From assembly GCF_001509475.1 (NCBI RefSeq), contig NZ_LLZG01000176.1:22289-86288 (forward strand): DNA of 64,000 nt, written 5' to 3'. Under the pieces are notes generated by a model. The model was not told where the DNA came from. It saw nothing but the letters and a program-made list of their open reading frames with translations, and did not search any database. The DNA is from Streptomyces regalis (lineage in GTDB: Bacteria; Actinomycetota; Actinomycetes; Streptomycetales; Streptomycetaceae). This document shows, in pieces, positions 63,654 to 64,000 of this stretch; positions within the stretch are counted from its first letter, which is position 1, and each line of letters opens with the position of its first letter. Position numbers and translations under genes: made by a program.

Positions 63654-64000
63654 GCGGTCTTCTCCGGCGCGATCTCCTTGATCAGGCCCTCGACCAGCAC
63701 CTTGATCTCGTCCCGGATCGGACGGACGGCCTCGACGCCCTGGCCCGCCGGGTCGTCCAGCTGCCAGTCCAGGTACCGCTTGCCGGGGAAGACCGGGCAG
63801 GTGTCGCCGCAGCCCATGGTGATGCACACGTCGGACTCCTTGACCGCGTCGACGGTGAGCATCTTCGGCACCTCGGCGGAGATGTCGATGCCGACCTCGC
63901 GCATGGCCTCGACGGCGGCCGGGTTGACGTGGGCGCCCGGGTTGGAGCCGGCGGAGCGGACCTCGACGCGGTCTCCGGCCAGGTGGGTCAGCCACGCGGC
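63650..64000 (-). CDS. arsC: arsenate reductase ArsC, 5' end outside window
   Basis: The visible 116 residues are the C-terminal part of a phosphatase-like Ars[21 protein letters not shown], then [20 protein letters not shown], with redox cysteines in GCGDTC, and a closing helix to EIAPEKTA. The active-site CxxNxxRS loop must lie beyond the right edge. It has no sign of the extra N-terminal domain in the visible part. It overlaps trxB and is the first visible gene of the arsC-trxB-trxA-flavoprotein row; an arsenite exporter is expected further upstream. Confidence 0.93.
   Translation of the reverse strand, partial: AAWLTHLAGDRVEVRSAGSNPGAHVNPAAVEAMREVGIDISAEVPKMLTVDAVKESDVCITMGCGDTCPVFPGKRYLDWQLDDPAGQGVEAVRPIRDEIKVLVEGLIKEIAPEKTA

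Overview
The window looks like chromosomal DNA from a Streptomyces or very close relative. GC content and third-position GC are very high, GTG and TTG starts are common, and several gene sets are streptomycete hallmarks: a conservon (cvnABCD), a PPOX/F420-type oxidoreductase, DUF5709 and DUF6397-type proteins, and a cysteine-type attenuator leader peptide. No intact rRNA or tRNA gene, no CRISPR array and no intact transposase was seen.

Layout. 1-2.7 kb is a decayed edge: a DUF317-like fragment, a dienelactone-hydrolase gene and a frameshifted WD40 pseudogene. 2.7-9 kb holds aldehyde dehydrogenase with a GAF-type regulator, a Tat-type amidase, and a formamidase/APC permease pair. 9.1-13.2 kb is the xylose locus: ROK repressor and xylB divergent from xylA. 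13.3-25.2 kb carries mostly single genes: a phytase-like secreted protein with a candidate PHO box, a SWIM protein/SNF2 helicase pair, a secreted tannase-type hydrolase, and PadR facing an alpha/beta hydrolase across a palindrome. 25.3-31.4 kb is an MHYT gene, the conservon and an extra roadblock paralogue. 31.5-37.7 kb holds DUF6397, tesB, a DUF3516-type DExH helicase, a YdjM-like membrane protein, rpmE2 and DUF5709. 37.7-38.7 kb is repeat-rich and apparently non-coding. 38.7-49.9 kb carries a heterodimeric ABC exporter, an L,D-transpeptidase lipoprotein, a PNGase A-like protein, dctA, marR with a divergent ABC exporter, and an mltG-like gene.

From 49.9 kb the sequence looks rearranged. There is a second repeat block with a 180-bp period, a flavin monooxygenase, a decayed sulfonate locus (permease N-terminus joined to SsuD fragments) whose leader peptide survives, yjbQ, a 40-bp tRNA-Pro(CGG) remnant, an orphan 316-aa gene, and then a pst operon with no pstS and only the 3' end of pstC. 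Behind pstA-pstB lie an OmpR-type regulator without the receiver phospho-acceptor Asp, a 95-residue unknown protein and a DUF4238 protein.

The right end (59.5-64 kb) is an arsenic resistance cluster: an N-terminally extended arsC divergent from arsR, then, in the order arsC-trxB-trxA-flavoprotein on the minus strand, a second arsC (cut by the window edge) with its own thioredoxin system and a CoA-disulfide-reductase-like enzyme. The two thiol-dependent ArsC proteins, thioredoxin, thioredoxin reductase and the flavoprotein would together reduce arsenate and supply the electrons. The arsenite exporter is not in the window and would be expected beyond its right edge. A partial phosphate (and so arsenate) transporter next to arsenate detoxification, beside a tRNA remnant, suggests an accessory island that has since been trimmed.
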